Shown here one piece after another: positions 35,062 through 45,525 of a DNA stretch of 64,000 nucleotides. Under the pieces are notes generated by a model. That model was not told the DNA's origin. It did not search any database and saw only the letters and a program-made list of their open reading frames with translations. The stretch lies in NCBI RefSeq assembly GCF_902833225.1, contig NZ_CADFEI010000004.1, forward strand, positions 62,001-126,000, given 5' to 3'. Every line of letters starts with the position of its first letter. Positions within the stretch are counted from its first letter, which is position 1. The position numbers and the translations under genes are program-made. The stretch is from Burkholderia sp. BCC1644. Its GTDB lineage: Bacteria; Pseudomonadota; Gammaproteobacteria; Burkholderiales; Burkholderiaceae.

Positions 35062-36210
35062 TCAGCCTCCCTTCGTCGTGATCGTCTTCCACGCGCCGCT
35101 CTTCACCTGGTACAGCGTCGACATCCCGCTCTTCAGCGAACCGTCGTTCGCGAACGAGATGCGGCCGGTGACGCCTTCGAAGTCGATCTTCTTCAGCGCC
35201 GGGCGATAGACCTTCGGGTCGGTCGAGCCGGCCGCCTGCATTGCCTTGATCGCGGCCCACGCCGCGTCATAGCCGAACTGCGCATACGACAGCACGTCGA
35301 CGCCGAAGCGCTTCTTGAAGCGCTGTTCGAAATCCTTCCCCTGCGGCAGCTCGTCGAGCGGCCGGCCGTACTCCCACGCCATCGCGCCTTCGGCGGCCGG
35401 GCCCGCGATCTTGATGAACTCGTTGTCCTTCACGCCGCCGCCGCCGACGAACTGCGCGTTCAGCCCGAGCTGGCGCATCTGCTTGATGAAGTTCGCGGCG
35501 AGCGAATCGAGGCCGCCGAAGAAGATCAGGTCGGGGTTCTTGCCCTTCAGGCTCGTGATCTGCGCACGGAAGTCGACCGCCTGGTTGCTGGTGAACTCGC
35601 GGCCGATGATGTTCCCGCCGGCGGCCTTCACGGCCTTCTCGAACTCGTCGGCCTCGCCCTGGCCGAACGCGGTGCGGTCGTCGATGATCGCGATGCGCTT
35701 CGCCTTCGTCACGTCGACCGCGTACTTGCCCGCGTTGCCGGCGTTCTGGCCATCGGTCGCGATCACCATGAACATGTTCGCGAGCCCGCGTGAGGTGAGC
35801 GTCGGGTTGGTCGCCGCGGGATCGATCACCGGGATGCCGGACTTGTCGTAGACGACCGAGGCCGGAATCGTCGTCCCCGAGTTGAAATGGCCGACCACGA
35901 CCGACACGTTCTGGTCAACGAGCGCCTGCGCGGCCTGCACGCCGATGCGAGGATCGGCCTGGTCGTCCTGCACGACGAGGTTGAAGTGCGCGGGCTTGCC
36001 GGCGATCTGCACCTTCTGCGCGGCCGCATCGTCGAGCGCGAGCTGCACGCCGTTCTGCAGATCCTTGCCGTATCCGGCGTTCACGCCCGTGAGCGGCGCG
36101 GCGAAGCCGACCTTCACATCGGTTGCGTCGGCAGCCTGGGCGGCCTGTTGCGAGAGGAGGGCAAGCGCGGATGCAATCGACACCGACAGCAGGGAATGAC
36201 GGAATTTCAT
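35062..36210 (-). CDS. Branched-chain amino-acid-type ABC transporter substrate-binding protein
   Basis: A 382-aa periplasmic binding protein of the LivK/Leu-Ile-Val family. The signal peptide MKFRHSLLSVSIASALALL... is cleaved after AQA near residue 27. The mature part begins DVKVGFAAPLTGVNAGYGKDL and keeps IIDDRTAFGQGEADEFEKAVKAAGG. The start has AGGAAC upstream. No permease or ATPase genes are adjacent, so it must share a transporter encoded elsewhere. The ligand is not predictable. Confidence 0.92.
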   Translation of the reverse strand: MKFRHSLLSVSIASALALLSQQAAQAADATDVKVGFAAPLTGVNAGYGKDLQNGVQLALDDAAAQKVQIAGKPAHFNLVVQDDQADPRIGVQAAQALVDQNVSVVVGHFNSGTTIPASVVYDKSGIPVIDPAATNPTLTSRGLANMFMVIATDGQNAGNAGKYAVDVTKAKRIAIIDDRTAFGQGEADEFEKAVKAAGGNIIGREFTSNQAVDFRAQITSLKGKNPDLIFFGGLDSLAANFIKQMRQLGLNAQFVGGGGVKDNEFIKIAGPAAEGAMAWEYGRPLDELPQGKDFEQRFKKRFGVDVLSYAQFGYDAAWAAIKAMQAAGSTDPKVYRPALKKIDFEGVTGRISFANDGSLKSGMSTLYQVKSGAWKTITTKGG

Positions 36211-36536
36211 GTTGTTCCTCTTGTTCGACACCTGCGAGTGGGTACCGCGCGCGTCCGGGTGGGCCGGGCGCGTGCGACGGGCGGGCGGTTCGACCGCTTC
36301 TCGGAATCGGGCGGGGAGGTCGGCATCGTGATCCTCGGAACACTCTCCCGTCAGGCTCTTTGCGAAGAGCCCCGATCGCCTCGATATATAGGTCGCCGAT
36401 ATGCCCGGGTCTTGGCAATTTGCCGCGCATTCGGTGCGGATTTGCGCATAGCTTCCGCGCGGGCGCGGCCGGCCGGTATCGGGAGTTTCCCGTCGCTGAA
36501 TGAACGGACGAAGAGGAGGGAAGGAGGGGCGAGACA
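36211..36536. other. Intergenic region upstream of the binding-protein gene
   Basis: Contains the ribosome site of the minus-strand binding-protein gene and a short AT-rich patch with TATATA around 36386. No promoter can be assigned with confidence, and no small gene is seen. Confidence 0.35.
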
Positions 36537-36572
36537 AAAGGCGCGGCGCGGCCCGTCGGGCCCGCGCCGCGC
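36537..36572 (-). terminator. GC-rich terminator of phospholipase C
   Basis: GCGCGGCGCG-GCCC, a GTC loop and GGGC-CCGCGCCGCGC (36541-36572) form a long stem. On the minus strand it is followed by CTTTTG, 12 bp beyond the gene's stop. Confidence 0.75.
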
Positions 36573-36583
36573 AGGCGATGCCG

Positions 36584-38728
36584 TCAGTCGGACAGCGCGT
36601 CCGATGCGGCTTCGGTGTCGTCGTGCGACGCGTGCGTGCGGATCAGCGGATCGCTGGTGCTCGGACGGCCCGTTTCGACGTGGCCCGCGAAGCGGCGCAG
36701 GAACCCGAGCAACCGGCCGTCGCTGACGGTCAGGTCGTACCAGCCGTGGCTGCCGCGCAGGTCCCAGTAGTCGTCGACGTGCGCGCCCGGCGCGAGGTCG
36801 AACGTGCGCGAGCGGCCGTGGCCGTACGCGTTCGTGACCTTGAGCCGCACGGCCTTGTGGCCGCGGTTCATCAGGCGCAGCGTGATGTTGCCGTTTGCGA
36901 CGTCATAGCCGTAGACCACCTCGGGGTTCACGTTCGCGCTGCCGACGCCGGTCGCGAACGGGCCGCGGAAATGGCAGTAGAAGCCGTTCGGGCCGTACAC
37001 GTCGAGGTCGTACAGGCCGAGCGATGCCGCGGCGCTCCACGTGTCGGCGATCCGCTTGCCGGCTTCGACCGTGTATGCCCACGGGCCGTCGAGGCGGTTG
37101 CGTGACTGCACCTGGAACGCGGCGCCCGCCCGGCCCGTGTTCGCGAAGGTCAGCCGGAACAGGCCGTTGACCGATTCGACGCGGCCGTGCACGAACAGCT
37201 CGTAAGGCAGCGCGCGCGCCGGACGCAGCCCGGCCTCCTGCTTCGGCAGCTTCTGCAGCGCCGGCGGTACCGGGATGTAGTCGGGGTGACGCAGGCGGTC
37301 GGGCGGTGCGTAGCTGCTCGTGTCGGGCAGCGTCGGCCAGGCGGCATCGGACGTCGCGAAGTCGAACGCGGCGGTCAGGTCGCCGCACACCGTGCGGCGC
37401 CACGGCGACACGTTGGCCGCCGTGACCGGGTACTGCGCGCCGAATCGCGCCTCGATGAATTGCAACAGCGACGTGTGATCGAAGGTCTGCGAGCAGACCC
37501 AGCCGCCCTTGGTCCACGGCGACACGACGAGCATCGGCACGCGCGGCCCGAGCCCGTAAGGGCCGGCCATGTGCGACGCGTCGCCGGCGAACACCTCGTT
37601 GGTCGTCGCGACCGTCGACAGCCCGTTGTCGCGCGACTGCGGCGCGAACGGCGGCTGCACGTGGTCGAAGAAGCCGTCGTTTTCGTCATACGTGATGAAC
37701 AGCGCGGTCTTGCTCCATACCTCCGGATTCGACACGAGCGCCTTCAGCACCTCCTCGATGTACCACGCGCCGTAGTTCGCGGGCCAGTTCGGGTGCTCGG
37801 AATACGCTTCCGGCGCGCAGATCCACGACACCTGCGGCAGCGTGCCGTTCTTCACGTCCTGCTGCAGCACGTCGAACAGCGTGCCGCCGGCGCTGATGTT
37901 GGTGCCGGTGCGCGCCTTGTCGTACAGCGGCGTGCCGGGCAGCGCGGTGCGGTACTGGTTGAAGTAGAGCAGCGAGTTGTCGCCGTAGTTGCCGATGTAC
38001 GGGTTCTGCGTCCAGCCCCACGAGCCGTTCGCGTCGAGCCCCGTGCCGACGTCCTGGTAGATCTTCCACGACACGCCGGCCTGTTCGAGCACTTCCGGAT
38101 AGGTCGTCCAGCCGTAGCCCTTTTCCTCGTTGCCGAGCACGGGGCCGCCGCCCGTGCCGTCGTTGCCGACGTAGCCCGTCCACATGTAGTAGCGGTTCGG
38201 GTCGGTCGAGCTCGGGATCGCGCAGTGGTAGGCGTCGCAGATCGTGAACGCGTCGGCGAGCTGGTAGTGGAACGGGATGTCGTCGCGCTTCAGGTACGCC
38301 ATCGTCGTGGTGCCCTTGTTCGGCACCCACTGGTCGTAGCGGCCCTTGTTCCACGCGGCGTGCATGTCCTGCCAGCCGTGCGGCAGGTCCTGCAGGAACT
38401 GCAGGCCGAGCTTGTCGGCGCCAGGATGGAACGGCAGCAGTTCGGCCGGGCCGACGGGCTGGTGGAACACCGACTTGCCGTTCGCGAGGCGCAGCGGGCG
38501 CGGGTCACCAAAGCCGCGGACACCGCGCATCGTGCCGAAGTAGTGGTCGAACGAACGGTTCTCCTGCATCAGGATCACGATGTGTTCGATGTCGCGGATC
38601 GTGCCGGTGCGGCGGTTCGCGGGAATCGCGAGCGCATCGCGGATCACGGGCGGAAACAGGTTCAGCGCGGCAGCGCCGGCAGTGCCGGCGGCGACGCGCA
38701 GGAAGTCACGACGGTTCGATCGGGTCAT
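36584..38728 (-). CDS. Phosphocholine-specific phospholipase C (PlcN/PlcH family), Tat-exported
   Basis: The enzyme hydrolyses phosphatidylcholine-type lipids outside the cytoplasm; family members are virulence and phosphate-scavenging factors. The 714-aa protein begins with a twin-arginine signal, SNRRDFLRVAAGTAGAAAL. The phosphoesterase domain has EHIVILMQENRSFDHYFGTMRG, TICDAYHCAIPSSTDPNRYYMWTG and FITYDENDGFFDHVQPP. Two C-terminal DUF756 repeats cover roughly residues 510-690. The choice between haemolytic and non-haemolytic types cannot be made by eye. It is transcribed alone, with a terminator after it. Confidence 0.94.
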   Translation of the reverse strand: MTRSNRRDFLRVAAGTAGAAALNLFPPVIRDALAIPANRRTGTIRDIEHIVILMQENRSFDHYFGTMRGVRGFGDPRPLRLANGKSVFHQPVGPAELLPFHPGADKLGLQFLQDLPHGWQDMHAAWNKGRYDQWVPNKGTTTMAYLKRDDIPFHYQLADAFTICDAYHCAIPSSTDPNRYYMWTGYVGNDGTGGGPVLGNEEKGYGWTTYPEVLEQAGVSWKIYQDVGTGLDANGSWGWTQNPYIGNYGDNSLLYFNQYRTALPGTPLYDKARTGTNISAGGTLFDVLQQDVKNGTLPQVSWICAPEAYSEHPNWPANYGAWYIEEVLKALVSNPEVWSKTALFITYDENDGFFDHVQPPFAPQSRDNGLSTVATTNEVFAGDASHMAGPYGLGPRVPMLVVSPWTKGGWVCSQTFDHTSLLQFIEARFGAQYPVTAANVSPWRRTVCGDLTAAFDFATSDAAWPTLPDTSSYAPPDRLRHPDYIPVPPALQKLPKQEAGLRPARALPYELFVHGRVESVNGLFRLTFANTGRAGAAFQVQSRNRLDGPWAYTVEAGKRIADTWSAAASLGLYDLDVYGPNGFYCHFRGPFATGVGSANVNPEVVYGYDVANGNITLRLMNRGHKAVRLKVTNAYGHGRSRTFDLAPGAHVDDYWDLRGSHGWYDLTVSDGRLLGFLRRFAGHVETGRPSTSDPLIRTHASHDDTEAASDALSD

Positions 38729-39001
38729 GGTCGTTATCGTGCGGTAAAGGGGGGAGCCGATTGGCGGGACCTACGGGAAGGGCGCGCTCCGGGCGCAGGA
38801 TGCGGCTGCGCCGGTTCGTGCCGCCGCGAGCATAGCGAGGAATCGGTGTCATTCATGTGAAGTCCGGAAACGTTTGCATGTGCGGCGAAGCGGCAGCGAA
38901 GCAGTATCTGGGCGCAGGGCGGCTGCGGTCGTGGAGCAGCAGGGGAAGCGAGACAGCGGCGCGAGCGGCACGCCGGCGAAGCGGACGGCGGTACCGGTGC
39001 G

Positions 39002-39862
39002 TCAGGCGTCGGTCACCCACGCGCCGAACCATTCGCTCGGGCGGGCGATCTCGTCCTGCGCGGCGACGAGTTCGAGTTCGTAGCGACGCGCATCGTAGGT
39101 GGCCTTCACGACCGCATGCACGGCCGCGAGCGTGTGCTCGAACGCGGCGCGCACGGAGTCGCCGCGCAGCCGGCAGGCGACGAAGATCGCGCTGGTCAGG
39201 TCGCCGACGCCGACCGGATGGCGCGGAAACGCGTACAGCGGGCGCTGGCCGATCCACGCTTCGGTTTCGGTGACGGCGAGCATGTTGAAACGGTCGGCCG
39301 GACTGTTGCGGTCGTGCAGGTGCTTGACGAGGATGATCTGCGGGCCGCGACGGATCAGCGCGCGGCACGCGTCGACGGCTTCGGCGACGGTCTCGATGCG
39401 CCGCCCGGCAAGCTTCTGCAGTTCGGTGTGGTTCGGCGACATGCCGTCGGCGAGCGCGGGCATTTCCTGCACCATGAATTCCTCGACGCCGGGCTCGGGG
39501 CGAATGCCGCCTGTCTGGCCCATCGCGGGATCGCAGAAGTACCACGCGTCCGGATTCATTGCCTTCACCGAGCGGACGATCTCGACGGCGGCGCGCGCCT
39601 GCGGCGGCGAACCGAGGAAGCCGGACAGCACGGCGTCGCAGCGCTTGAGTGCGCCGATCGCGGCGATCCCGTCAACGAGCTGTTCCATCTTCGCGGCATC
39701 GATCGCGCTGCCGGCCCAATGGCCGTACTGCATGTGATTCGACAACTGGACGGTGTTGAGCGGCCAGACGTTGACGCCCAGGCGCTGCATCGGGAACACG
39801 GCCGCACTGTTGCCGGCATGGCCGTAGATGACGTGCGACTGAATGCTGAGGACGTTTTTCAT
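39002..39862 (-). CDS. pdxY: Pyridoxal kinase PdxY
   Basis: PdxY phosphorylates pyridoxal in vitamin B6 salvage. The 286-aa ribokinase-fold protein begins [29 protein letters not shown]. It shows [22 protein letters not shown] and the catalytic segment [13 protein letters not shown] with its Asp. The start is fixed by this N-terminus; in-frame sequence continues far upstream on the minus strand but is antisense to the hydrolase gene. It is divergent from the alpha/beta hydrolase. Confidence 0.95.
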   Translation of the reverse strand: MKNVLSIQSHVIYGHAGNSAAVFPMQRLGVNVWPLNTVQLSNHMQYGHWAGSAIDAAKMEQLVDGIAAIGALKRCDAVLSGFLGSPPQARAAVEIVRSVKAMNPDAWYFCDPAMGQTGGIRPEPGVEEFMVQEMPALADGMSPNHTELQKLAGRRIETVAEAVDACRALIRRGPQIILVKHLHDRNSPADRFNMLAVTETEAWIGQRPLYAFPRHPVGVGDLTSAIFVACRLRGDSVRAAFEHTLAAVHAVVKATYDARRYELELVAAQDEIARPSEWFGAWVTDA

Positions 39863-40036
39863 GGGAATCGCCTGCACGCGTTTCAGGGTCACGTCACACG
39901 ATACCCGAGTTCGTCGCACGCGCGGAAGTCGCGCCGCACCGGAGTGTTGCGCGCCGTCGTCAGCGCGACCGCGTAGAATCGCGGGGCGCGAGGCGGCCCG
40001 GCTTGCCCGCGTGCGTCTCCAATCACCGTGATCGCC

Positions 40037-41095
40037 ATGCTTTCGATTTGCAAGATGTTGTCCGTTGCGCGCGCCGCCGTGCTCGGCGCGGCCGCCGCCG
40101 CGTGCGCCATGCCTGCCGGGGCCGTTGCCGCGACGCCCGCCGGCAACGACGGGCCCGCGTACGGCCCGCGCCTGGAAGGGTTCACCTATCCGGCGCCCGT
40201 GCACCTGTACACGTTCGTGTCGCAGCGCGAAACGCTCGAGATGGCGTTTCTCGATGTGCAGCCTGCCCATCCGAACGGCCGCACCGTCGTGCTGCTGCAC
40301 GGGAAGAACTTCTGTGCGGCCACCTGGGAGGACACGATCGGCGTGCTGAGCCGCGCCGGCTACCGCGTGATCGCACCGGACCAGATCGGCTTCTGCAAAT
40401 CGTCGAAGCCCGAGCGCTATCAATACACGTTCCAGCAACTCGCGCGCAACACCCACGCGCTGCTCGAATCGGTCGGCGTGAAGTCGGCGACGATCGTCGG
40501 CCATTCGACCGGCGGGATGCTCGCGATCCGCTATGCGCTGATGTATCCGAAGGCGACCGACCAGCTCGTGCTGGTGAACCCGATCGGCCTCGAGGACTGG
40601 AAGGCGCTCGGCGTGCCGCCGCTGTCGGTCGACTACTGGTATGCGCGCGAGCAGAAGACGACGGCCGACGGCATTCGCCGCTACGAGCAGGCGACGTATT
40701 ACGCGGGCAAGTGGTTGCCGTCGTACGAGCGCTGGGTGCAGATGCTGGCCGGCATGTATCGCGGCGCCGGCCGCGATGCGGTCGCGTGGAACTCCGCACT
40801 GATCTACGACATGATCCTCACGCAGCCGGTGGTCTACGAACTCGGCGCGATCCGCGTGCCGACGCTGCTGATGATCGGCGACAAGGACACGACCGCGATC
40901 GGCAAGGACGTTTCGCCGCCCGACGTGCATGCGAAGCTCGGCCGCTACCCGGAACTCGCGAAGCGCACGCAGGCCGCGATTCCCGGTGCGCAGCTCGTCG
41001 AATTCCCGGCGCTCGGGCACGCGCCGCAGATCCAGGATCCGGACGCGTTCCACAAGGCGCTGCTCGACGGGCTGGACGCCGTGCACCCGCAGTAA
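40037..41095 (+). CDS. Secreted alpha/beta hydrolase
   Basis: A 352-aa hydrolase with a probable signal peptide (cleavage near AVAA-TPA, about residue 33). The fold is clear: oxyanion region [15 protein letters not shown], nucleophile elbow GHSTGG, acid Asp in GDKDTTAIG and catalytic His in LGHAPQIQ. The substrate is unknown. ATG at 40037 is chosen; a GTG at 40028 adds three residues and neither has a clear ribosome site. Confidence 0.88.
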   Translation: MLSICKMLSVARAAVLGAAAAACAMPAGAVAATPAGNDGPAYGPRLEGFTYPAPVHLYTFVSQRETLEMAFLDVQPAHPNGRTVVLLHGKNFCAATWEDTIGVLSRAGYRVIAPDQIGFCKSSKPERYQYTFQQLARNTHALLESVGVKSATIVGHSTGGMLAIRYALMYPKATDQLVLVNPIGLEDWKALGVPPLSVDYWYAREQKTTADGIRRYEQATYYAGKWLPSYERWVQMLAGMYRGAGRDAVAWNSALIYDMILTQPVVYELGAIRVPTLLMIGDKDTTAIGKDVSPPDVHAKLGRYPELAKRTQAAIPGAQLVEFPALGHAPQIQDPDAFHKALLDGLDAVHPQ

Positions 41096-41131
41096 CGCGG
41101 GGCAGGTGCGCCGGGGCGCGCGGCCGTGCCG

Positions 41132-42130
41132 TCAGCGCGTCTCGTTCGCGAGCTCGTCGCGAATCTGCGCGGTCAGTTCGAACGAGCGCAGCCGGGCGGC
41201 GTGATCGTAGATCTGCGCGGTGACGATCAGCTCGTCGGCGCCGGTTTGCGCGATGCGATCGCGCAGCTTGTCGCGCACCGTGTCGCGTGAGCCGACCGCC
41301 GCGAACGACAGCGAATGCGCGACGGTCGCGAGCTCGAGCTCGTTTGCCTCGAGCACGTCGACGGGCGGCGGCAGCTTGCCCGGCGTACCGCGCCGCAGGT
41401 TGATGAACTGCTGCTGCAGCGACGTGAACAGGCGACGTGCCTCGTCGTCGGTCTCCGCGGCGAACACGTTGACGCCGACCATCGCGTGCGGCTTCGGCCA
41501 CGCGGCCGACGGCCGGTACTGCGCGCGATAGATCTCGAGCGCGCGCATCAGGTAGTCCGGCGCGAAGTGCGACGCAAAGGCGAACGGCAGCCCGAGCATC
41601 GCGGCGAGCTGCGCACTGAACAAACTCGAACCCAGCAGCCACACCGGCACGTCGAGCCCGGCGCCGGGCACCGCACGCACGCGCTGGCCGGGCACCGGCT
41701 CCGCGAAGTAGCGCTGCAGCTCGGCGACGTCGTCCGGAAACGAGTCGGCGCTGCCGATCAGGTCGCGGCGCAGCGCGCGCGACGTGGTCTGGTCGGTGCC
41801 GGGCGCGCGGCCGAGACCGAGGTCGATGCGCCCCGGATACAGCGATGCCAGCGTGCCGAACTGCTCCGCGATCACGAGCGGCGCGTGGTTCGGCAGCATG
41901 ATGCCGCCCGAGCCCACGCGGATCGTCTGCGTCGCGCCCGCGACATGGCCGATCACGACGGCGGTGGCCGCACTCGCGATGCCTGGCATGTTGTGATGCT
42001 CGGCCAGCCAGTAGCGCTGGTAGCCCCAGCGTTCCGCGTGCTGCGCGAGATCGACGGTGTTACGGAACGCTTGCGAGGCGTCGGCGCCGGCCGGAATGGG
42101 GGCGAGATCGAGTACGGAAAACGGTGTCAT
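41132..42130 (-). CDS. LLM-class (luciferase-like) flavin-dependent oxidoreductase
   Basis: A 332-aa single-component luciferase-like monooxygenase. The family signature [18 protein letters not shown] lies near residues 41-58. [39 protein letters not shown] (quoted in parts by the family) gives the flavin/phosphate-binding barrel strands. The substrate is unknown. It is convergent with the hydrolase gene. Confidence 0.92.
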   Translation of the reverse strand: MTPFSVLDLAPIPAGADASQAFRNTVDLAQHAERWGYQRYWLAEHHNMPGIASAATAVVIGHVAGATQTIRVGSGGIMLPNHAPLVIAEQFGTLASLYPGRIDLGLGRAPGTDQTTSRALRRDLIGSADSFPDDVAELQRYFAEPVPGQRVRAVPGAGLDVPVWLLGSSLFSAQLAAMLGLPFAFASHFAPDYLMRALEIYRAQYRPSAAWPKPHAMVGVNVFAAETDDEARRLFTSLQQQFINLRRGTPGKLPPPVDVLEANELELATVAHSLSFAAVGSRDTVRDKLRDRIAQTGADELIVTAQIYDHAARLRSFELTAQIRDELANETR

Positions 42131-42769
42131 CGGGTGGCCTTCGAATGGGGGAGCGCGGTGATGCGCTTACGCAACAAATGCCAAGGATTTTGCCAAAGGG
42201 TTCCGGAACGTGCTGGCGACGCGCCGATACCCATGCGCCTTACAGGGGTGCAGGGTCGAATACCTCGATTGTTGCAAAAATCAAACCAATCGCTGGTTAA
42301 TTACCAATCTTTACGGCGATTGGACGTGAATCCGCATCGACATACAAATTTGCACGAAACGTTTGATTTTCAAGACTGCAATACGCCTGCAAAGTGCTTA
42401 CGCTAATGTGAACGTGGCTGTGGCGATAAGGTTCGTCGACGACTCAGCTTTGCCGGAATTGCACCAGTCCGTTTCGCGTAGTGCCGAGCGCGGGGTGCCG
42501 CAGACTGCTAAAATCCGGCGCCTGCCCATGTTGTGCCGATGGTAGCCATTCGAGTCTTCCCGCATCCCGTCCGGGCATTGCGCGGAGCGAAGCCACGCGA
42601 AGCCGGGCATGGCCGTACCCGAATAACGGGTCGTGCTTTCCCCCATTACAGACGCTGCTGGAACAAGGAGTCGGGTCGTGCCCGCGTTCGTCGTAGTCGG
42701 AATACCGCATCACGTTCAATCACGCTCAAGCGTTCTCCGTGGCGTTCAGGTCGCCGGGAGGCGTTGCGC
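42131..42769. other. 640-bp gene-free region upstream of hpnI, partly AT-rich
   Basis: No convincing gene. About 42250-42420 is visibly richer in A/T than the rest of the window and holds CCAATCGC / GCGATTGG (42286-42293 / 42316-42323), an inverted repeat. GGGAGG at 42756-42761 is the hpnI ribosome site. The AT-rich block is a plausible promoter region for hpnI and the divergent oxidoreductase gene. Confidence 0.45.
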
Positions 42770-43945
42770 ATGACGCCAACCGCAACGCTGCTCGACTGGC
42801 TCCTGATCGCGTTCACGCTGGCCGCGGCCGGCTATGCGCTCGTCGCTGCGTTCGCGCCGCGGCCGCGTACGCCGCGCACCGCTGCGCGCGACGGTTTCGA
42901 GCCGGTCAGCGTGCTCAAGCCGCTGTGCGGCGCGGAGCCGCACCTGTACGAAAACCTCGCGACGTTCTGCGAGCAGCGCCATCCGCGCTACGAGGTGCTG
43001 TTCGGCGTCGCGTCGTCGGCCGATCCGGCGATCGCCGTCGTCGAGCGGCTGCGCGCCGACTATCCCGAGTGCGACATCACGCTGGTGATCGACGCGCGCG
43101 TGCACGGCAAGAACCTGAAGGTCAGCAACCTGATCAATCTCGCCGCGCGCGCGAAATACGGCCGCATCGTGATCGCGGACAGCGATATCGCGGTGCAGCC
43201 CGACTATCTGGAGCGCGTGACGGCGCCGCTCGCCGACGTGTCGGTCGGTGTCGTCACGTGCCTGTATCATGCGCGCAGCGTCGGCGGGTTCTGGACGCGG
43301 ATCGGCGCGCAATTCGTCGACGCATGGTTCGCGCCGTCGGTGCGGATCACGCACCTCGGCCGCTCGAGCCGCTTCGGCTTCGGTGCGACGCTCGCGCTGA
43401 CACGCGACACGCTCGACCGGATCGGCGGCTTTTTCGCACTGAAGGACGAACTGGCCGACGATTTCTGGCTGGCCGAATTGCCGCGCCGCCTCGGGCGGCG
43501 CACCGTGCTGTCGGAGGTCGAGGTTGCGACCGACGTGATCGAGCCGTCGTTCGGGCCGCTGTGGCACCGCGAGACGCGCTGGCTGCGCACGATCCGTTCG
43601 CTGAATCCGGCCGGCTTCGCGTTCCTGTTCATTACGTTTACGGTGCCGTGGCTCGCGATCGGCGCGGCGCTCGCGCTGCGTCTCGACGGCACCTTCGCCG
43701 GCACGCTGGCGGGCGGGGCGGCCGTGGTCGGCGCATTCGGGCGGCTCGTGCTGCACGCGCGCGGCGAAGACGGCTGGCGCGCGTTCTGGCGCGACCTGCC
43801 GCTCGTCGCGGTGCGCGACACGCTGCTGGCGCTCGAGTGGCTCGCGGCAGCGTTCGGCACGCACGTCGTGTGGCGCGGCGCAAGGATGACGGTCGTCGGC
43901 GGTGAACGCGCGACAGCCGCAGTGGAAGCAGTGGACGGCCGCTAG
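42770..43945 (+). CDS. hpnI: Hopanoid biosynthesis glycosyltransferase HpnI
   Basis: HpnI adds N-acetylglucosamine to bacteriohopanetetrol. The 391-aa membrane GT2-type enzyme has an N-terminal helix and FEPVSVLKPLCGAEPHLYENL. The catalytic motifs are IADSDIAVQPDYL (DxD-like), DDFWLAELPRRLG and RETRWLRTIR (QxxRW-like). Further hydrophobic helices lie at the C-terminus. Start MTPTATLLDW follows GGGAGG. The assignment rests on the downstream hpnJ, hpnK and hpnL genes as well as the motifs. Confidence 0.93.
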   Translation: MTPTATLLDWLLIAFTLAAAGYALVAAFAPRPRTPRTAARDGFEPVSVLKPLCGAEPHLYENLATFCEQRHPRYEVLFGVASSADPAIAVVERLRADYPECDITLVIDARVHGKNLKVSNLINLAARAKYGRIVIADSDIAVQPDYLERVTAPLADVSVGVVTCLYHARSVGGFWTRIGAQFVDAWFAPSVRITHLGRSSRFGFGATLALTRDTLDRIGGFFALKDELADDFWLAELPRRLGRRTVLSEVEVATDVIEPSFGPLWHRETRWLRTIRSLNPAGFAFLFITFTVPWLAIGAALALRLDGTFAGTLAGGAAVVGAFGRLVLHARGEDGWRAFWRDLPLVAVRDTLLALEWLAAAFGTHVVWRGARMTVVGGERATAAVEAVDGR

Positions 43946-44100
43946 GGCCGTCGATCGAACCCGGCCCGAGGGCCGAGACGCGCTGCACGGCGAAGCCGCG
44001 CGGCGCGACATGACAGAGAGGCGGGCGCCGGCACGGCGGCCCGCGGTTTTTTGACTGAATCGTTGCAACGAAACGAACTATGCAGGCTACCGGAGCATTC

Positions 44101-45522
44101 ATGAAAACGCTGTTCTTGCAGGCCCCTTCGTATGACGGCTTCGACGGCGGAGCCGGCTCGCGCTATCAGGCTAAGCGCGAAATCCGTTCCTTCTGGTATC
44201 CGACGTGGCTCGCGCAGCCGGCCGCGCTCGTGCCGGGCAGCCGCGTCCTCGATGCGCCGGCCGACGGCCTGTCGGTCGACGAAACGCTGAAGATCGCCAA
44301 CGACTACGACCTCGTGATCATCCACACGAGCACGCCGTCGTTCCCGACCGACGCGATGTTCGCGCAGGATCTGAAGAAGATGAAGCCGTCGATGCTGGTC
44401 GGCATGGTGGGCGCGAAGGTGATGGTCGATCCGCACAACTCGCTCACGGCGAGCGACGCAATCGACTTCGTGTGCCGCGAGGAATTCGACTACACCTGCA
44501 AGGAAATCGCCGAAGGCAAGCCGTTCCCCGAGATCAAGGGCCTGAGCTGGCGCGCGAAGGACGGCTCGATCGAGCACAACGAAGCGCGTCCGATCCTCGA
44601 GAACATGGACGAACTGCCGTTCGTCGCGCCCGTCTACAAGCGCGACCTGAAGATCGACAACTACTTCATCGGCTACCTGAACTACCCGTACGTGTCGATC
44701 TACACGGGTCGCGGCTGCAAGTCGCGCTGCACGTTCTGCCTGTGGCCGCAGACGGTCAGCGGCCATCGCTACCGCACGCGCTCGGTCGAGAACGTGCTCG
44801 CGGAAGCGAAGTGGATCCGCGACAACATGCCGGAAGTGAAGGAACTGATGTTCGACGACGACACCTTCACCGACGACCTGCCGCGCGCCGAGGCCATCGC
44901 CATCGGTCTGGGCAAGCTCGGCATCACGTGGTCGTGCAACGCGAAGGCCAACGTGCCGTACAAGTCGCTCAAGATCATGAAGGAAAACGGCCTGCGCCTG
45001 CTGCTGGTCGGCTTCGAATCCGGCGACGACCAGATCCTCGTGAACATCAAGAAGGGCGTGCGCACCGATTTCGCGCGCCGCTTCAGCGCGGACTGCAAGA
45101 AGCTCGGCATCAAGATCCACGGCACCTTCATCCTCGGCCTGCCGGGCGAGACGCAGGAGACCATCAAGAAGACGATCGAGTACGCGAAGGAAATCAATCC
45201 GCACACGATCCAGGTCTCGCTCGCCGCGCCGTATCCGGGCACGACGCTCTACAAGCAGGCCGTGGAAAACGGCTGGATGGAAGAGAACAAGACCATCAAC
45301 CTGGTGAGCAAGGAAGGCGTGCAGCTCGCGGCGATCGGCTACGCGCACCTGTCGCGCGACGAGATCTATCACCACCTCGAGCAGTTCTATCGCCAGTTCT
45401 ACTTCCGTCCGTCGAAGATCTGGGAAATCGTGCGCGAGATGCTGACGAGCTGGGACATGATGAAGCGTCGCCTGCGTGAAGGCGTCGAGTTCTTCCGCTT
45501 CCTGCGCGCACACGAGGCGTAA
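44101..45522 (+). CDS. hpnJ: Hopanoid biosynthesis radical SAM protein HpnJ
   Basis: A 473-aa B12-dependent-type radical SAM enzyme. The cluster motif GRGCKSRCTFC (CxxxCxxC) lies near residue 205, after an N-terminal cobalamin-binding-like domain of ~160 residues. HpnJ is credited with contracting the glucosamine headgroup to the bacteriohopanetetrol cyclitol ether in Burkholderia. The start MKTLFLQAPSYDGFDGG is used; a Met seven residues upstream is possible. It is preceded by a 155-bp gap from hpnI. Confidence 0.95.
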   Translation: MKTLFLQAPSYDGFDGGAGSRYQAKREIRSFWYPTWLAQPAALVPGSRVLDAPADGLSVDETLKIANDYDLVIIHTSTPSFPTDAMFAQDLKKMKPSMLVGMVGAKVMVDPHNSLTASDAIDFVCREEFDYTCKEIAEGKPFPEIKGLSWRAKDGSIEHNEARPILENMDELPFVAPVYKRDLKIDNYFIGYLNYPYVSIYTGRGCKSRCTFCLWPQTVSGHRYRTRSVENVLAEAKWIRDNMPEVKELMFDDDTFTDDLPRAEAIAIGLGKLGITWSCNAKANVPYKSLKIMKENGLRLLLVGFESGDDQILVNIKKGVRTDFARRFSADCKKLGIKIHGTFILGLPGETQETIKKTIEYAKEINPHTIQVSLAAPYPGTTLYKQAVENGWMEENKTINLVSKEGVQLAAIGYAHLSRDEIYHHLEQFYRQFYFRPSKIWEIVREMLTSWDMMKRRLREGVEFFRFLRAHEA

Positions 45523-45525
45523 TCC

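Noticed and set aside
39002..41086. A very long PdxY reading (694 codons)
   Set aside because: The first 400 residues are antisense to the alpha/beta hydrolase gene; the kinase N-terminus begins at 39862.
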